Shown: piece after piece, positions 61,189 to 64,000 of the stretch
Layout: every line of letters begins with the position of its first letter
How positions within the stretch are numbered: the stretch's first letter is position 1
Assembly (NCBI GenBank): GCA_947846985.1
Contig: CANTUZ010000007.1
Location: 30,384,355-30,448,354, forward strand
From: Fratercula arctica
Taxonomy: Eukaryota; Chordata; Aves; Charadriiformes; Alcidae
Direction: 5' to 3'
DNA length: 64,000 bases
Program-made: the position numbers and the translations under genes
The notes under the pieces: model-generated
Told to the model about the DNA's origin: nothing
What the model saw: the letters and a program-made list of their open reading frames with translations, nothing else
Database searches by the model: none

Positions 61189-61228
61189 CCCCCCCCCCCC
61201 CCCCCCCCCCCCTCAAAAAAAAAAAAAA
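61189..61228. repeat. C24 followed by A14
   Basis: Twenty-four C (61189-61212), then TC, then fourteen A (61215-61228). Long poly(C) is rare in vertebrate DNA. The minus strand is T14 and G24, which can form quadruplex structures. Confidence 0.85.
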
Positions 61229-61562
61229 GAAAAACAACCGGAAATATGTTGAAGGAGGGCAGCATATGGGGGGTTTTAGTTTTGCTTCAGTTCTGAAGGA
61301 AATGTAAATCACTAGTGACTAAAAGTGGGTGATTACATAAAGGGCTTTGAGATTGCTCATTGCTAGGAGCTGTTGCCAACTCAGAGTCTGTGCCCCAGTG
61401 TGCACCTATGAGTTCTCTCAAGTCCAGGGCAGCTCAAACTTGTTCATATTTACAGCATTTAGGCTTTAACTGACTACCCAAAACTTCATAAGAGAGCTCT
61501 TTTGTAAAATGAAAAATAACTTTTCAAAAAGCTAAGATATATAAAACTGTCACTTGAAATTT

Positions 61563-61579
61563 TGTGTGTGTGTGCGTGC
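61563..61579. repeat. Short (TG)n tract
   Basis: Seventeen bases of strictly alternating TG/CG; a short decayed microsatellite. Confidence 0.75.
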
Positions 61580-61789
61580 TTAATAGATGGATAAGAGTAC
61601 GTAAGGTACGAATAAGAACTTTGTCTTTTGCCTAATTGTTACTTAATACTCCCAAATCAATGCAACCAGTCACCTTCTCTAAGATGCAGTTGTCTATATA
61701 CCTAGAAAAATGTTGGTGTAATTATAGGGGATCTTTGCAGTAATACAGTTTTCAAATGATTTAAGGGTCAAATTTTGATCTAATGCAAG

Positions 61790-62060
61790 ACGTTATTATG
61801 AATTGTGATGAGTTAATTTAAGGCCAGCATTTATACACAGGAGACCTGTTAAGAAAGGCAAGTTCATTTGATGTGTTAAGCATGTTAGCATTAATGTTAC
61901 TTTTTAAAGAAAGTTCTATTTGATAATGGGACATAACATTTTTAGACAGATTTAATAAGATTATGATGCAAAAGCAGGAATCTCCTTTGGCCGGTTAATT
62001 ACCTCCTACTATTATTTTCATTGTGTGACCTTAATTCAGATAAGATTAAAATTAGCACTG
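61790..62060. promoter_or_regulatory. Possible regulatory block
   Basis: Unique AT-rich sequence with TTAATTTAAGGCC, GTTAATTACC and GATAAGAT-type words (homeodomain and GATA-like cores) and no repeats. The call rests on texture and motif density and is weak. Confidence 0.22.
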
Positions 62061-64000
62061 AGTATTGCAGCAAGATAGAATAGTATATATTTTTGAGATG
62101 ATTTGTCAATGGGATAAGTCCAGCTGCAGCCATAGCAGAGACCATAATACTGTGGGCAATCAGTTGAACTGTTCTGGCTACTGCTTGGGCTTAAATAAGA
62201 AAGTCTGTCCTCAGCTGGTTACTATCGTCTGCTTTCAGAAGCTGTGTGAGTCCTGGTGATTTTACTATTTGATCACTCCCTGACTCATTTTAAACCTGAT
62301 CCAGTTTGCAAAGCCACTGCTGATAGTAAATTTACGTTTTTACCTGGGTTCATTGACTCAATCAGGCTAGCTCCTAACGAGATACGAAATTCAACCTGCA
62401 GAACTGAGATTCCATCTCTGCAGCAACTGTGCAATTCAGCTAATAATGGCACTGTATTTTAAATGGTGTTGATAGTTGCTAAATAGACCTGAGGTTTTCG
62501 CTTTGCATTTTGGGTTCCTGTACATCTCTTCAAAAAGCTAAATTTGATAACTTGTTTACAGCCTCCACCTACGATTTTGGCCAGAGAACAGTATCATCTT
62601 CAGGTGGATGCATATCAGTCATCAAGAGTCCACCATGTAAAAGGTCCCTTTCTTCATGCTGATTGTTCATTGCACAATCAGCCATTTTTCATAAAATAGA
62701 AATATGTAACATATTAATACGCTATGTTCAACAAAAGATAAAAAAGATTTATTAAAATGATGCCTACATAATTTTAGGGAAAAAAAAAGCAAGAAAAAAG
62801 AGATCATAGTCTTATGGAAGAGTGAAAATCAGAAGAGTTCTCAATATATGTGAATAAGGCTGGCAATCTCAAGAGAGGGTTTTTTAATTAAAATTCTATT
62901 TTATTTTAATGAATCAATACCTAAAGATTCCTACAATTACAATTCTTTAATCTTATGGATTACAAGAAAAAGAGACATCTATTTTCCACAGCTGAATTGA
63001 ACTTATCATTACTACACACATTTAAAAAATTCTGTGGTTCCCCCTCAATCTATAAAACTTCTTTCTATTAGTTGTAAAAATATTGAAGGCCCTATACATA
63101 AATCAGAAAATAGTTTGATTTTCTGTGTCTTATGAGAGCATACTCTTCTTTTGCTAGCAAAAATATCTGCATATTCAATTTTCTTCTGAACTTCCCAGCA
63201 TTGCACAGCCAAACTCAACAAAGAGATTTTTCCCTGAGTTAGTTTCACTGACTTCAAAAGCATTATGTCAAAGTGTGCATCGAGTCCTTTACAAATAGCT
63301 AAGCAGAGAGAGCCTTTATTTCAGTGCTGTTTTGAGGCTGCAAGTAACGAGTTCTATTCCTACTGCGCCGTTCACTCCTGATGACTAGATGGTGATAATG
63401 CCAGTGACTACAAGGAGGATTGCCATAGTGCCAGGATGGGAAAAATATTTGCTGGAATTTGAGATGGTGCGAAGCTGTTTATACTGCCTACTATGTATTC
63501 TAGTCACATTGCCTTTGCAACAAACTTCATGGGAGGAGAGGAATGGCTAGAAATTATTAAAATTCGTTTTTTAAGATTTTATCTGGCCAAAGAGCTGAAG
63601 TAGGCTTCTCTAAATTTTGGTATTTTTGGTATTTCAAATATTTCAGCAAATGCTAGACACAAAGGATCTATTCCAGCGTGCTGCCTATAGGCAAACCGCT
63701 AGTACTAGTTCACAATTCAAATCAGCAACCTTCATGCAAATCTTGGAAAAGCTGTCCTTCAATTCAAAGCATCAGCAGCTGCTTTAAAGCAAAGTTAAAA
63801 GTCCTGTTCAGAAGAACAGCACTGGTTGTTCACTCAGGAAGTATGAAAAGAAGGGGTTCTCTTTGCAGTAGTTTTCATCTGCATTTCATCTAACATAGGA
63901 CTCATTAAGTCCTTTTATCTGTGACGATAAAAATGTCTGTATAGTGGTATGAGATTAGAGATAAATTATCCTAAAGATTAAAAGTCAGTGATGCTGATCA
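62061..64000. other. Non-coding stretch to window end, no gene recognised
   Basis: No coding feature is supported; frames are 60-72 codons and unrecognisable. It contains the inverted repeat at 62658-62682. Confidence 0.55.
62658..62682. repeat. Inverted repeat with SOX-like halves
   Basis: GCTGATTGT (62658-62666) and ACAATCAGC (62674-62682) are exact reverse complements 7 nt apart. ATTGT/ACAAT is the core bound by SOX HMG-box proteins, which can bind as facing pairs. Binding is inference. Confidence 0.6.

Larger units (their letters stand above)
57716..61789. other. Non-coding stretch rich in simple sequence, no gene recognised
   Basis: No gene is supported. Palindrome at 58783-58804, A18 at 59937-59954, T24 at 60016-60039, alternating tract at 60820-60855 and C24 at 61189-61212 are listed separately. 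The frames of up to 114 codons here have no recognisable domain. Confidence 0.55.

Noticed and set aside
1..64000. CRISPR arrays, bacterial operons or other prokaryotic systems
   Set aside because: No spaced direct repeats, no packed reading frames and clear vertebrate transposon fossils.

Overview
This 64-kb window looks like vertebrate, most probably avian, nuclear DNA from a gene desert or a very long intron. By inspection it is AT-rich and CpG-poor, with no CpG island, no operon-like gene packing and no long reading frame. The longest open stretch is 165 codons, and none of the open stretches resembles a protein family I know. The bird call rests on transposon fossils. A complete solo LTR (41174-41751) matches, from memory, a family common in bird genomes (ERVL-like, probably neoavian). 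There is a second, much older relative of that LTR at about 10785-10990. Two decayed CR1-type LINE fragments lie at about 47388-47458 and 57280-57715. No SINE cluster of the mammalian kind is seen.

Layout. 1-5.8 kb: unannotated AT-rich sequence with short A/T runs and one 9-bp-arm inverted repeat. 5.8-6.4 kb: a stretch dense in homeodomain-like and CCAAT-like motifs that reads like a conserved non-coding element. 6.6-7.4 kb: a less AT-rich, purine-rich stretch with two chance-looking minus-strand open frames. 10.8-11 kb: degraded LTR. 16.0 kb: a short-loop G-quadruplex motif on the minus strand. 16.4-17.0 kb: another enhancer-like block with a canonical octamer. 21.5-21.9 kb: an 82-base pure G/T tract and a pyrimidine tract. 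27.8 kb: an inverted repeat built of TAATTA homeodomain cores. 30.2-30.5, 36.2-36.4, 51.8-52.3 and 61.8-62.1 kb: further enhancer-like blocks. 41.2-41.8 kb: the solo LTR. 53.5, 60.0 and 61.2 kb: long homopolymers (T30C6, T24, C24). 60.8 kb: a 36-base perfectly alternating purine-pyrimidine tract.

No protein-coding, rRNA or tRNA gene could be supported. The most reliable calls are the solo LTR with its 5-bp target-site duplication, the CR1 fragments, and the simple-sequence and palindromic features read directly from the bases. The enhancer-like calls are inference from motif content and texture. They need cross-species alignment, which could not be run here. I found no convincing evidence of an undescribed system.
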